A stretch of DNA of 39,300 nucleotides from Candidatus Kapaibacterium sp. (GTDB lineage Bacteria; Bacteroidota; Ignavibacteria; Kapaibacteriales; UBA961), in the NCBI GenBank assembly GCA_017302855.1, contig JAFLBY010000010.1, forward strand, positions 1 through 39,300. Reading direction: 5' to 3'. Below the pieces are notes generated by a model. It did not search any database. It had not been told where the DNA came from and worked only from the letters and a program-made list of their open reading frames with translations. The position numbers were made by a program, and so were the translations under genes. Shown here piece by piece: positions 17,618-26,375 of this stretch; the stretch's first letter is position 1; every line of letters begins with the position of its first letter.

Positions 17618-20404
17618 ATGAACAACTTAGCACAAACAAAAGATGCCCTTGCTGCATTAGCACAGCAATTCCGTTCCTACAATTATAAATCACTCAATGA
17701 ATCGCAAGTACGCAAAAGTTATATTGATGAATTTTGGAATATTCTCGGATGGAATACTGCCGACATACGCCAAGTGCAAGTAGAGACAAGAGATAGGAAC
17801 AACAAAAAACCCGATTACAGATTTTTAGTGCAAAATAAAACGGCATTTTTTGTCGAAGCAAAAAAACCGTCCGAAGACCTCATGAAAAATAGCGAACATA
17901 TTTTTCAGGCAAAATCCTATTGTTGGTCTGGTAATGTGCCGCTTGTGGTGCTCACCGATTTTGAGGAGTTCCGCCCCTTCAAATGCGTCAATCAACCCGA
18001 TAAAAATAAACCCAAAGACGGCATCATAAAACAATTGGATATGACTTTTGAACAATATCCTGACCGCGCCGAGGAACTCTTGCTCCATTTCGGCTATGAA
18101 TCCGTCGTCGGCGGTTCGCTTGCGCAATTATTACAATTGGCTAAAGTCAAAGACCAAGATCGCGTGGACAGAGTATTTTTAAAACAATTAGCAGAATGGA
18201 GAAAAGTACTTGCAGAAAAAGCCGCGCTTGTCAATACATTTCACAGCAGCAATGAACTTGCAGAAGCAGTGCAAAGAATTTTAGACCGTTTGGTGTTTTT
18301 AAGGATTCTCCAAGATCGCTCCATCGAAGACAAAGACCATTTGCGCACCATAGCCGACACAAAAAAACATGCCTACAAAACATTTGTGGAATTATGCCAA
18401 ACATTTTCCCATACCTATAATGGACTTATTTTTAATGCCCATCCATTGAGCGAATCCATCACCATACATGATTTGGATTTTAAGCCCATAGTGAAGGAAT
18501 TATTGCCCGATGAATCGCCATATCGTTTCGATGAAATTCCCGTGGAAGTTCTCGGCACTATTTATGAGCGTTTTTTGGGCGATGAAATTATTTTGCAAGG
18601 GCGCAGTGCCATCGTCGAAACCAAACCCGATGTGCGCAAAGCCGGAGGTGTCTATTATACGCCTCAATACATTGTCGAATATATTGTCAATAATACCGTT
18701 GGCACATTATTAGCCCAATGCAATCATCCAAAAGAAGTTGCGGCGCTGACTATTTGCGATCCTGCTTGTGGCTCGGGGTCTTTTTTGCTCGGCGCATTCG
18801 ATGCACTCATAGCCTGGCATGAACAATACTTTGAGCAGCACCCCGATGAATGGAAAGAAAAATCCGGTAAATCATTTATTGAGCTTGCTTTTCGCGATTC
18901 ATACAATAAAGTCCGGCTCACAGCCGAACAAAAAGGACGCATTGCTAAAAATAATCTCTTTGGTGTGGATTTGGACAGACAAGCAACCGAAGTCACGCAA
19001 ATGTCGCTCTATATTAAAATATTGGAAACTATTGCCGAAGAGCCATCCATCACTATCGGTTATAGAAATGCTATTTTGCCCAAATTATCCGACAATATTA
19101 AACATGGTAATTCTTTGGTGGATGTGGATTATTATGATATGTTCCCCGAAGAACAACATAATACCATTCAATCACAGATTCGCCCTTTCAATTGGAAACA
19201 TTCCTTCCCCGCTATTTTTAAAAAAGGTGGCTTCGATGCGGTTATCGGTAATCCGCCGTATGTTAGGAGTCAGTCTATTGACGGATTGATAAAGAATTAT
19301 CTAACCAATAATTATAAGACAGCATCATACCAACCTGATGCTTTTTCATTTTTTATTGAGCAAGGAATAAAGATTCTGAAATCTGAGTCAAATTTTGGAT
19401 ATATTATACCTAATGGAATATTAACAAATACATATTACGAAAAATTAAGGAACTACCTTCTTGATGAAACTTCGATTGTTACAATATTAAACATGAAGAG
19501 TGGAGTATTCGACAATGCCGCAGTTGACACATCAATTATAATTCTTAAGAAACCATATATTCAGAATAATTTAATAAAAATCAAAGAGATTCAAGGTGAT
19601 AAAAAAGCCAATATTAACCAAGATTATAGGCATATTGACCAAGAGTTAATCAAAAGCTTAAAAGGTATGGTTTTTAATACAGGATTGGATAACAACCTCA
19701 CAGATTTAATCAATAAAATTAGCATAAACAAAAATAGAATATCTGAATATTGTGATGTCAAAGCAGGTATGAAAGTTAGAGGAGAATTCATTGCAGAGTA
19801 TAAAAAAGATGAAAGATATAAAAAATATATCCAAGGATCTAGTGTAAGACCATATTTAATTATCAATAAGAATTTGTGGGTTTGTTATGACAAAGATTTA
19901 GAAAGTTTATATACAAATCAAGCATTTAGAGATGAAACTATCTTCTTATCACAGGAAAAAATTCTAATTCGGCAAGTAATGGGTAAAGAGAGAATATATG
20001 CAAGTATAGATACCGAACAATTCTACACGGATCAATCAATATACAATGTAATCTTGAAAGATAACATATTATCAGCAAGATACATTTTAATGATTATAGT
20101 ATCAAAATTAATGTATTTTTACTTTTCAAACACATTATCAGATAGAAAAGAGACGTTTCCTAAAATAAAAGGGGTTCAAATTCTAGATTTGCCTGTAATT
20201 ATACCTAATGAGAATCAACATAAAATAGCTTATGACCTCGTTCAAACGATGTTAGACTTACACAAAACGAAGGAAGGAGCGAGCGGTGAGAAATTAGAGC
20301 AGATACAAGCCCGCATCAGCCACACCGATGACAAGATCAACCGCTTGGTCTATGAATTATATGAGCTAACCGACGAGGAAATCCGCATAGTGGAAGGAGT
20401 GTGA
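17618..20404 (+). CDS. Type IIG (Eco57I-like) restriction-modification enzyme
   Basis: One 928-residue chain joins nuclease, adenine-N6 methyltransferase and DNA recognition. An HsdR_N-like PD-(D/E)xK nuclease motif is at the N-terminus: PD at 65-66 and FFVEAKK with E80 and K82. A helical linker follows. The methyltransferase core has motif I DPACGSG (381-387) and motif IV NPPY (545-548). The target-recognition region is C-terminal, ending with ILDLPVIIP and a helical coil. Such enzymes cut outside an asymmetric site and protect it by methylation, so no separate methylase is needed. From about residue 550 to 885 the DNA is clearly poorer in G/C than on either side, suggesting a replaced specificity domain. 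A KAP-like NTPase gene follows after 36 bases. Confidence 0.88.
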   Translation: MNNLAQTKDALAALAQQFRSYNYKSLNESQVRKSYIDEFWNILGWNTADIRQVQVETRDRNNKKPDYRFLVQNKTAFFVEAKKPSEDLMKNSEHIFQAKSYCWSGNVPLVVLTDFEEFRPFKCVNQPDKNKPKDGIIKQLDMTFEQYPDRAEELLLHFGYESVVGGSLAQLLQLAKVKDQDRVDRVFLKQLAEWRKVLAEKAALVNTFHSSNELAEAVQRILDRLVFLRILQDRSIEDKDHLRTIADTKKHAYKTFVELCQTFSHTYNGLIFNAHPLSESITIHDLDFKPIVKELLPDESPYRFDEIPVEVLGTIYERFLGDEIILQGRSAIVETKPDVRKAGGVYYTPQYIVEYIVNNTVGTLLAQCNHPKEVAALTICDPACGSGSFLLGAFDALIAWHEQYFEQHPDEWKEKSGKSFIELAFRDSYNKVRLTAEQKGRIAKNNLFGVDLDRQATEVTQMSLYIKILETIAEEPSITIGYRNAILPKLSDNIKHGNSLVDVDYYDMFPEEQHNTIQSQIRPFNWKHSFPAIFKKGGFDAVIGNPPYVRSQSIDGLIKNYLTNNYKTASYQPDAFSFFIEQGIKILKSESNFGYIIPNGILTNTYYEKLRNYLLDETSIVTILNMKSGVFDNAAVDTSIIILKKPYIQNNLIKIKEIQGDKKANINQDYRHIDQELIKSLKGMVFNTGLDNNLTDLINKISINKNRISEYCDVKAGMKVRGEFIAEYKKDERYKKYIQGSSVRPYLIINKNLWVCYDKDLESLYTNQAFRDETIFLSQEKILIRQVMGKERIYASIDTEQFYTDQSIYNVILKDNILSARYILMIIVSKLMYFYFSNTLSDRKETFPKIKGVQILDLPVIIPNENQHKIAYDLVQTMLDLHKTKEGASGEKLEQIQARISHTDDKINRLVYELYELTDEEIRIVEGV

Positions 20405-20440
20405 GGAGATGGGTTGGAATTGTAATTTAATGATTTACTG

Positions 20441-22360
20441 ATGGGAAGCTATATGAATATAGAGCAATTATTGAAAGTTACCACTAATTTCCTTGAGAAC
20501 AAGTTTCAAAATTATGCAATCGCAATTAATGGTGACTGGGGCAGTGGCAAAACATTCTTTTGGTATAATACGATTACTGAAAAAATTAAAGAACGAAAGT
20601 CAATACCAATTTATGTTTCTGTTGGCGGCATTGAAAACATGGAGGTCTTTGAGTCAAAACTTCTTGAAGCACTTTTATTAAACATCAATCAAGACACCGA
20701 ACATAAAAAATTTTTAAAGTCCTTTAGTGGGCCAACAAAAAAAATCACACAATCAAACAATTCTTCGTTAAAAGAAAATCAACGACTCATAATTTCATTA
20801 GTAAAAAATATTGGAATATATTGTATAGATTACTACATAAGAGAAAGAAAATGTAATAACGTTGTTCTATGTATTGATGATCTTGAGAGAACAGAACTTA
20901 AATACGAACAACTGTTTAGTTATTTAGACAGCATCATACAAAGAACGCAGATAAAGATTATTGTTTTAGTTAATGAATCGTCGATTAATTCAGAAGATAG
21001 CTATAAAAAAAATAAAGAAAAACTGATTCGTTTTACATATCACTTCAAACCTAACTACGATGAAGTATTTAGCTCAATCTATAAAAACCTTGAAAACATT
21101 TCAGTAAAAGTTGATTTCCTAAAGGAGTATGAATCATATATTATAGATTTATTTAAAGAATACAATCTCAATAATGTAAGAACTTTACTATACTTTGTTG
21201 ATTGTTTGTTATATATTTACAGCTATATTGATAAAAGCAATGATAATGATACTTCATTTAAAAGTATTATTCTTCTCACATTAATACTAAGTATAGAGAC
21301 AAAACAAGGTAAGCTGACGATGGATGATGCGGGACACAGTAAAAATTTAAGCTCTATATCGTTCAGTTTTATGAGAAGCAGAAGACTAAACACTACACCA
21401 ACAAAGAAAATTTCTGAAACTCAGAAAGCAATACAACAACACGTTGCGGATGGTCTTGGTAAAAACCACAATTTTGATTATGCAGATGAAATATGTCGTA
21501 ATTATTTGCAGAATTACATTCATCACTATTTTTTTTATGATTCAATTTACCAATATATCTTGATTGGTTATCTTGACAAAGAAAGTTTGAATAGAGAAAT
21601 ACAGAATCATTCAAAAACAAAACTATTACATGAAGATATATGGGATAAATTAGTTTCTTTTGAATATGGCGAACTGGAAAAAGAGTCAATCGATAGGATT
21701 ACTGATGAATTTCTCAAATTTTTACAAGTTGGACTTTACCAAAAGTATGTAATCTTGGAGAGCACAAGAATACTATCAGTTTTATTAATTAACAACTTAA
21801 TTCAAAATAAAAAAGACAAGATACTAACTTCCTATGAAAACGCAGTAAACGCACTACCTGTTGAGGTTTTAGATGTCTATGAAGTGTATCACGAAGGTAA
21901 TGATAATATTGTTCTTCCCCACGTACAAACTATGATTAATAGAAGAATTGAGAAAGAAGATTCAAACACTGATCTTGCTAAAAAAGAACAGTTCATTTCA
22001 CTATTACGTAATGAAATGTCTGATGAAGAGAGAGAAAACTTTGCTTCTGTATTTTATACATGGGATAACTTTCACAAAGCAATTCAGCCAAAGGATATTG
22101 TCAGTGAATTACGACTTTCCGAAGATAAAAATATAGTTTTCCTTCGTAAATTATTGCAATCAAAGTATAATTGTCAGAACATTAACCAAGTTCGCCCAGA
22201 TGATAAAGATTTTTTAACAGATCTCTATTTTTCATTAAAAATTGAGAATATAGTTTCTCAAGGCCAAAAATTTTACTTCTTAGATAAATTAAAAAAAGAG
22301 TTGGAGAAAATCCTCACGATCTATGGTGTAGATATAAGTAATGGTGACCCGTATCTATGA
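20441..22360 (+). CDS. KAP-like P-loop NTPase beside the R-M enzyme
   Basis: A 639-residue protein with Walker A GDWGSGKT (31-38) and Walker B VVLCIDDLE (141-149), the latter ending in the DDLER form common in KAP-family NTPases. KIIVLVNES at about 165 fits a sensor-1 strand and NNVRTLLYF near 247 the C-terminal helical region of the ATPase. Residues 330-639 are helical and charged with no recognised domain. I see no membrane segments, unlike classical KAP proteins. KAP-like NTPases occur in several anti-phage systems as sensor or motor parts. Its position 36 bases after a type IIG gene suggests a shared transcript. The specific function is unknown. An alternative ATG is at 20453. Confidence 0.7.
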   Translation: MGSYMNIEQLLKVTTNFLENKFQNYAIAINGDWGSGKTFFWYNTITEKIKERKSIPIYVSVGGIENMEVFESKLLEALLLNINQDTEHKKFLKSFSGPTKKITQSNNSSLKENQRLIISLVKNIGIYCIDYYIRERKCNNVVLCIDDLERTELKYEQLFSYLDSIIQRTQIKIIVLVNESSINSEDSYKKNKEKLIRFTYHFKPNYDEVFSSIYKNLENISVKVDFLKEYESYIIDLFKEYNLNNVRTLLYFVDCLLYIYSYIDKSNDNDTSFKSIILLTLILSIETKQGKLTMDDAGHSKNLSSISFSFMRSRRLNTTPTKKISETQKAIQQHVADGLGKNHNFDYADEICRNYLQNYIHHYFFYDSIYQYILIGYLDKESLNREIQNHSKTKLLHEDIWDKLVSFEYGELEKESIDRITDEFLKFLQVGLYQKYVILESTRILSVLLINNLIQNKKDKILTSYENAVNALPVEVLDVYEVYHEGNDNIVLPHVQTMINRRIEKEDSNTDLAKKEQFISLLRNEMSDEERENFASVFYTWDNFHKAIQPKDIVSELRLSEDKNIVFLRKLLQSKYNCQNINQVRPDDKDFLTDLYFSLKIENIVSQGQKFYFLDKLKKELEKILTIYGVDISNGDPYL

Positions 22361-22560
22361 TTGAGTACTTACTAACCATCATATATATCAAAGAATATTC
22401 ATATCATGAATGCGCCGATTATTTAGCAAAGCAGATTTTGCCCCTCTTTTTTTCTCCCCGACGGGGAGAATTTTATTATGCCTTCCCCACGGGGGAAGGA
22501 AAGGATGGGGCAAAAAATGAACATCATAATTCTATAAACCTGTCATCCCGACGGGATTGA
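22357..22560 (+). other. Short frame cut by repeat, possible gene remnant
   Basis: An ATG overlaps the stop of the NTPase gene (ATGA), as in coupled genes. It opens 26 codons of ordinary-looking sequence (MIEYLLTIIYIKEYSYHEC and so on). From 22434 the frame runs into the palindromic repeat, which supplies all remaining codons to 22560. It may be the start of a third gene interrupted by the repeat, or chance. I do not count it as a gene. Confidence 0.25.
22434..22511. repeat. Double-palindrome repeat unit, copy 4
   Basis: Composite unit as at 16642: CTCCCCGACGGGGAG, then CCTTCCCCACGGGGGAAGG with an extra G, then AAAGGATGGGGC. It starts 74 bases after the NTPase stop and is followed by the 67-bp repeat. 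Confidence 0.8.
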
Positions 22561-22587
22561 ATTTCAAAAATTCCCCTCATTGAGGGG
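22521..22587. repeat. 67-bp direct repeat, first copy
   Basis: It begins ACATCATAATTCTATAAACC, contains ATCCCGACGGGAT and ends CCCCTCATTGAGGGG. A second copy at 22717-22783 differs at one base. Together with the double-palindrome units this makes a tandem duplication of about 190 bp. Confidence 0.88.
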
Positions 22588-22621
22588 TGGCAGACGCAGT
22601 CTGACGGGGTGGATGAATATT

Positions 22622-22706
22622 TTGATTGAGATTATGCCCCTCTTTTTTTCTCCCCGACGGGGAGAATTTTATTATGCCTTCCCCGCGGGGAAGGACGGGA
22701 TGGGGC
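22622..22706. repeat. Double-palindrome repeat unit, copy 5
   Basis: The same two palindromes as at 16642-16727, with the second in its perfect 18-bp form. It precedes the second 67-bp copy. Confidence 0.82.
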
Positions 22707-22716
22707 AAAAAAACAA

Positions 22717-22783
22717 ACATCATAATTCTATAAACCTGTCATCCCGACGGGATTGAATTTCAAAAATTCCCCTCATCGAGGGG
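22717..22783. repeat. 67-bp direct repeat, second copy
   Basis: Matches 22521-22587 at 66 of 67 positions by direct reading. Its 3' end forms the terminator-like stem listed next. Confidence 0.88.
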
Positions 22784-22790
22784 AATTTTT
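22762..22790. terminator. Bidirectional terminator hairpin
   Basis: AAAAATTCCCCTC and GAGGGGAATTTTT form a perfect 13-bp stem around ATC. A-runs and T-runs flank it symmetrically, so it can stop transcription from the NTPase gene (plus) and from the F420/NADP-like gene (minus, ending at 22828). Confidence 0.75.
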
Positions 22791-22827
22791 CGATTGTTTG
22801 TATGTTTATTTACGGATTATATATTTT

Positions 22828-23439
22828 TTACCGTTTCACAACTTTAAATCCTATTGAGCGACCATATCCCTGCATTATGGCAAGATTAATCCATGATAAA
22901 GCAAAACATTCCAATAATTCCACTTTATCGCCTTTACCAAAATCATAACATTGCTCAAAGCCTGCATCCTTTGCTAACTGTGTTGCCACAGCTTTGGCTG
23001 CATCGCTGTCACCCGCCATAAACATATCAAGAGTCACGGTGTCATAGCGCGGATTACTCATATTTTCAAAACCCGTAGAATTAAAGCATTTCACTATTGC
23101 CGCTTCCGTTTTTGCCGCCAAATAATGATACACCGTACTATAGGGTTCCGGCTTCTGACGCACTGCATTCGTTGCATCAATGCAATATTTCCCGCTCAAA
23201 TTGCCACTTTGCTCAATAATATCGAAAATTGCCGTCGGCGGCGTTGCTATGAGTATAGTCTCAGCTTGGGCAATGGCTTCCGCAACCGATACCGCCTTCG
23301 TATTGGGATTATGCAATAAATCCATGCCCTTGAATTGCTCGGTATTCTGAACACCAAGAAAAATAGTGTGACCCGCTTTAGCCCATGATGTCGCAAGCGC
23401 ACCGCCAACATTTCCTGTACCAATAATTGCAATATTCAT
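22828..23439 (-). CDS. F420-dependent NADP-reductase-like Rossmann protein
   Basis: A 203-residue protein with an N-terminal dinucleotide fold (IAIIGTGNVGGAL, GTGNVGG at 7-13), the IATPPTAI segment, DATNAV, a KCFNSTGFENM loop near residue 117 and a C-terminal LAIMQGYGRS helix. This is the NADPH-dependent F420 reductase (Npd-like) family. In organisms without F420 such proteins are NAD(P)-binding oxidoreductases of unknown substrate, and whether this host makes F420 cannot be seen. It lies 118 bases downstream of the TMEM175-like gene in the same orientation and may be the last gene of that cluster. An AGAAAGG purine run lies shortly before the ATG. Confidence 0.75.
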   Translation of the reverse strand: MNIAIIGTGNVGGALATSWAKAGHTIFLGVQNTEQFKGMDLLHNPNTKAVSVAEAIAQAETILIATPPTAIFDIIEQSGNLSGKYCIDATNAVRQKPEPYSTVYHYLAAKTEAAIVKCFNSTGFENMSNPRYDTVTLDMFMAGDSDAAKAVATQLAKDAGFEQCYDFGKGDKVELLECFALSWINLAIMQGYGRSIGFKVVKR

Positions 23440-23458
23440 ACTATGCCTTTCTTTTTAC

Positions 23459-23491
23459 AAGATAACAGTAATAGTGAAAATACTGTGTCTT
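23459..23491. promoter_or_regulatory. Imperfect inverted repeat upstream of the F420-like gene
   Basis: AAGATAACAGTA and TACTGTGTCTT pair over about ten bases. It lies 20 bases before the start at 23439 and may be an operator or a weak processing hairpin. No T-run follows on either strand. Confidence 0.3.
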
Positions 23492-23557
23492 GAATAAATA
23501 ATTGAAAAAAAATGATATAACTATGTCGCCATTATCCATTAACAATAGCGAATCGCC

Positions 23558-24142
23558 TCAGCCGGAGCGTTTTTTTTGCCTATCCGGCATAAAATACCAT
23601 ATCGGTATGAAGGCAAAAATAACAAATGAAAGAAAAACAGAAATATATGCTAAGGGAATGGATAAAAAATAAAACAGCGATGCGAGTGCATTCGTGCGAT
23701 GAATATGCGGACTATAGGGCAAGAGCTTTGCATGAATTTCCACATAACGCCGCAATAGTAAAAACACCAAAGCATTGAGAAACATGACAATGCCGTAAAA
23801 CATCACCGCCGGATACATTGTCGGATGCTGTGCCATAAATGCCGTCGGCAAAGGAATAAGCGACATCGTAAATAATAAAGCCATATTATACCAAATAAGC
23901 GCACTGTCCGTATGGGGAATTTTATCAAAAAGTGCGTGATGATTCAACCACATAATAGCAATCACGAGAAAACTCAGCGTATAGGACAATAACTTCGGTA
24001 AAAGAGAAAGGGCAATATCACGCAATGCCGTAGCAGCAAAAGGCTCGGGAATATCCTGAATTTTTAAATCAAATACCATAATGGTGATAATAATGGCAAT
24101 GACTCCATCGCTGAATGCTTCTATACGATTTTTTGCTAACAT
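23558..24142 (-). CDS. TMEM175-family (DUF1211) ion channel protein
   Basis: A small inner-membrane protein of 194 residues with six hydrophobic segments. RIEAFSDGVIAIIIT at residues 6-20 carries the FSDG signature that forms the pore helix of TMEM175 channels. Bacterial members form tetramers that conduct K+, with modest selectivity. I use the ATG at 24142; an upstream TTG at 24148 would overlap the stop of the preceding gene. It follows the bestrophin-like gene by 2 bases, so it is almost certainly co-transcribed with it and the carbonic anhydrase gene. Confidence 0.82.
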   Translation of the reverse strand: MLAKNRIEAFSDGVIAIIITIMVFDLKIQDIPEPFAATALRDIALSLLPKLLSYTLSFLVIAIMWLNHHALFDKIPHTDSALIWYNMALLFTMSLIPLPTAFMAQHPTMYPAVMFYGIVMFLNALVFLLLRRYVEIHAKLLPYSPHIHRTNALASLFYFLSIPLAYISVFLSFVIFAFIPIWYFMPDRQKKRSG

Positions 24143-24144
24143 AC

Positions 24145-25080
24145 TCAATAGATAAATCCATGATGCGGCACGGTAGTGCGGGTGATTGTGTCGCCAAGCA
24201 TTTCCTTCATATCATATTCAATGGTATGGCAAAGTGATGTCATTGGAACATCGGTAATAGTATTTTCAAAAGGATTTTCATTGACCTCACCAACTTTACT
24301 CATCACACCAAACACAAATGATATAAGAATACTGATTGGTACCATAAATAATGGCATATCCATTTTTGTAAAATCACCGATAAGAGTCAATGGCAATAAT
24401 ACCATAAATACCAATAAAAATAATCGCGTAAAAAAATGATACTGACGCAATAGAGGCGTATATTTAATTCTTTCGCATGAACCTTGCGCAACCACAATCC
24501 CCGCTATTGCCGGTTCAATACTTATCATATCAAAAGCCCCGAGATATTCTGTTCTTATACCTTCTTTTATTTTTTCCCCTTGTTTTTGTAGAATATAATT
24601 CGGTTTATTTGTTTTGTGTAAAAGTTCACGATATTCTTGTTCGGGGAGAAATGCGGAAACTTCATTCCATGAATCTTGCTGCCGTAAATGTAAACGTAGA
24701 GCATGGGCAAAAGCAATTTGACGTACTATCACTTCACGTGTATAATCATCGCATTGTTGTTGAGATATTTTCCCGATGGCAACAGCATTCGCCGTATTAG
24801 CAATAACTTGTCTTGCAATAATGCGGCTATTATTGACAATAGTGCCCCATTGTGTGCGTGCTTCCCACCAACGGCTGTAAGCAGTATTATTACGAAAAGC
24901 AATAAAAATTGCAAGCGCACTGCCAACAATAGCGGTTAATGAAAAAGGTAAAGCCACTATGCCCGACGCATTATTCTGCGACAAAAAATAGACCGCAAGA
25001 GAAACTACCGTCGAAACGAAAAGCTCAACACGCATATAACGCATGACGGCAATGGGATTAAACACTGTACGTACTATCAT
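24145..25080 (-). CDS. Bestrophin-like (RFP-TM) anion channel family protein
   Basis: A 311-residue inner-membrane protein of the bestrophin/UPF0187 family. The hallmark segment after the second TM helix is present: AFRNNTAYSRWWEARTQWG near residues 61-79, followed by a helical cytoplasmic region. Another TM pair (LFLLVFMVLLPLTLIGDF and the next hydrophobic segment) and a conserved ENPFENTITDVPM acidic loop lie near the C-terminus. Eukaryotic bestrophins conduct chloride and bicarbonate, while a characterised bacterial one conducts cations, so the ion here is open. Its start overlaps the carbonic anhydrase stop by 4 bases, which couples it to CO2/bicarbonate chemistry. Confidence 0.84.
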   Translation of the reverse strand: MIVRTVFNPIAVMRYMRVELFVSTVVSLAVYFLSQNNASGIVALPFSLTAIVGSALAIFIAFRNNTAYSRWWEARTQWGTIVNNSRIIARQVIANTANAVAIGKISQQQCDDYTREVIVRQIAFAHALRLHLRQQDSWNEVSAFLPEQEYRELLHKTNKPNYILQKQGEKIKEGIRTEYLGAFDMISIEPAIAGIVVAQGSCERIKYTPLLRQYHFFTRLFLLVFMVLLPLTLIGDFTKMDMPLFMVPISILISFVFGVMSKVGEVNENPFENTITDVPMTSLCHTIEYDMKEMLGDTITRTTVPHHGFIY

Positions 25081-25718
25081 GAGAGTAAAGGTTTTACATC
25101 ATAAATTTCACGAATTTTCATAAATTCTTTTTCCATTGATAAACCTAAATCACGTAATTTTCCTGTACGTACATCAAAAATCCATCCATGCACTTTAGGA
25201 AATCCTGTTTTATACCATGATTTTTGGACATGATCAATTTTAATAATATTCATACATTGCTCATAGACATTTAATTCCACCAATCGGTCGAAACGTTGTT
25301 TTTCATCGGCAATGCTTTGCAATTCTTCATAATGCAATCGTCGCACATCACGCAATGTCTGCAACCAATTATTTAATTGCCCCATATCGCTCGGATGTAA
25401 TGCAGCTTTCACACCACCACATTCATAATGACCGCACACAATAATATGCTGCACTTTCAAATATTCAACAGCATATTGAATGACGGCATTACTATTACAA
25501 TCGGTCGGTATCACCTGATTGGCAATATTACGATGGACAAATATTTCTCCGGGTTTCAATCCCATTAAATCTTCGGCAGTCACACGGCTGTCAGAACATC
25601 CAATATAGAGAAACTCTGGTTTTTGTCCATGTGCCAATTCTTCAAAATACTGTGGATTATTCGCAACTTTATCGGCAATCCATTGTTCATTATTCTTAAA
25701 AATCGCCTCAAAATTCAT
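25077..25718 (-). CDS. can: Beta-class carbonic anhydrase
   Basis: This zinc enzyme interconverts CO2 and bicarbonate. Zinc ligands and the catalytic dyad are in place: C41-S-D43-S-R45, H97 and C100 in CGHYECGG. The GEIFVHRNIANQV strand is typical, and 213 residues is a normal length. The gene overlaps the next one, a bestrophin-like channel, by ATGA, and starts 18 bases after the exported protein gene, in one minus-strand run from 27503. The neighbourhood suggests coupling of bicarbonate formation to an ion channel, which is inference. Confidence 0.94.
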   Translation of the reverse strand: MNFEAIFKNNEQWIADKVANNPQYFEELAHGQKPEFLYIGCSDSRVTAEDLMGLKPGEIFVHRNIANQVIPTDCNSNAVIQYAVEYLKVQHIIVCGHYECGGVKAALHPSDMGQLNNWLQTLRDVRRLHYEELQSIADEKQRFDRLVELNVYEQCMNIIKIDHVQKSWYKTGFPKVHGWIFDVRTGKLRDLGLSMEKEFMKIREIYDVKPLLS

Positions 25719-25736
25719 AAGATAATCGCAGAGAAA

Positions 25737-26375
25737 TTAAAAATCATATCGTATAAAAAGACCAATATTTTCGGTGCTGCTCACGGCAGAGAAATCTTTA
25801 CCAATTTGTTGTAAATCTACCATAATACCTCCGGCAATGGCATTATGGCGTAGTCCCAACCGCAAACGCTGCACAGCATTGAGAATATCCGTCTTTGGAT
25901 TATATACGGGGAATAATTCACATTGGCTGAATATTTTCCATTTATCCATAAGCTGCGGCTGATAGCGAAGCAGTACAAACATATCAATGCCGCCTTTTTC
26001 TTGTATATCCGCAACAAGCCATCCGAAAATTAATGTATTTTCTGTGCTGTGTACATATTGCACACCTGCTTTTGCAATAACCCCTGCATTAAGAAATGAA
26101 GCGACACTTACAATGCCTATACCATTCGAAAAATTATAGGAAATTGCATTTGTCGAACCGAATAAAGTCGGCGATTTTGTATAGTCACTATTCGCTCTGT
26201 TACGACTAAAAAATAACCAAGGACTATTGTTTCCATCCTCATAGCGAATAAATTTATACCACATGAGATCAATGCCATAACGCTCATCGCCGGCATATAC
26301 TTCCGTTGCTTGCGCTCTTGCCATACTCTGAGCGCAAAGTATGGCAAGAAGACTCCACAATATATTAGCGGTCAA
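25737..26375 (-). CDS. Exported protein of unknown function, probable beta-rich
   Basis: I do not recognise this family. A signal peptide is evident (ILWSLLAILCAQS, then a likely cleavage after ARAQA). The mature part of about 190 residues is rich in alternating hydrophobic strands with aromatic ends and finishes in IGLFIRYDF, a terminal Phe typical of outer-membrane beta-barrels. The reading frame extends to 26540, but that part overlaps the VOC gene. I chose the TTG at 26375, which puts the signal peptide at the N-terminus with an overlap of only 11 bases. The ATG at 26426 (62-base overlap) is the alternative. It sits between the VOC and carbonic anhydrase genes. Confidence 0.55.
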   Translation of the reverse strand: MTANILWSLLAILCAQSMARAQATEVYAGDERYGIDLMWYKFIRYEDGNNSPWLFFSRNRANSDYTKSPTLFGSTNAISYNFSNGIGIVSVASFLNAGVIAKAGVQYVHSTENTLIFGWLVADIQEKGGIDMFVLLRYQPQLMDKWKIFSQCELFPVYNPKTDILNAVQRLRLGLRHNAIAGGIMVDLQQIGKDFSAVSSTENIGLFIRYDF

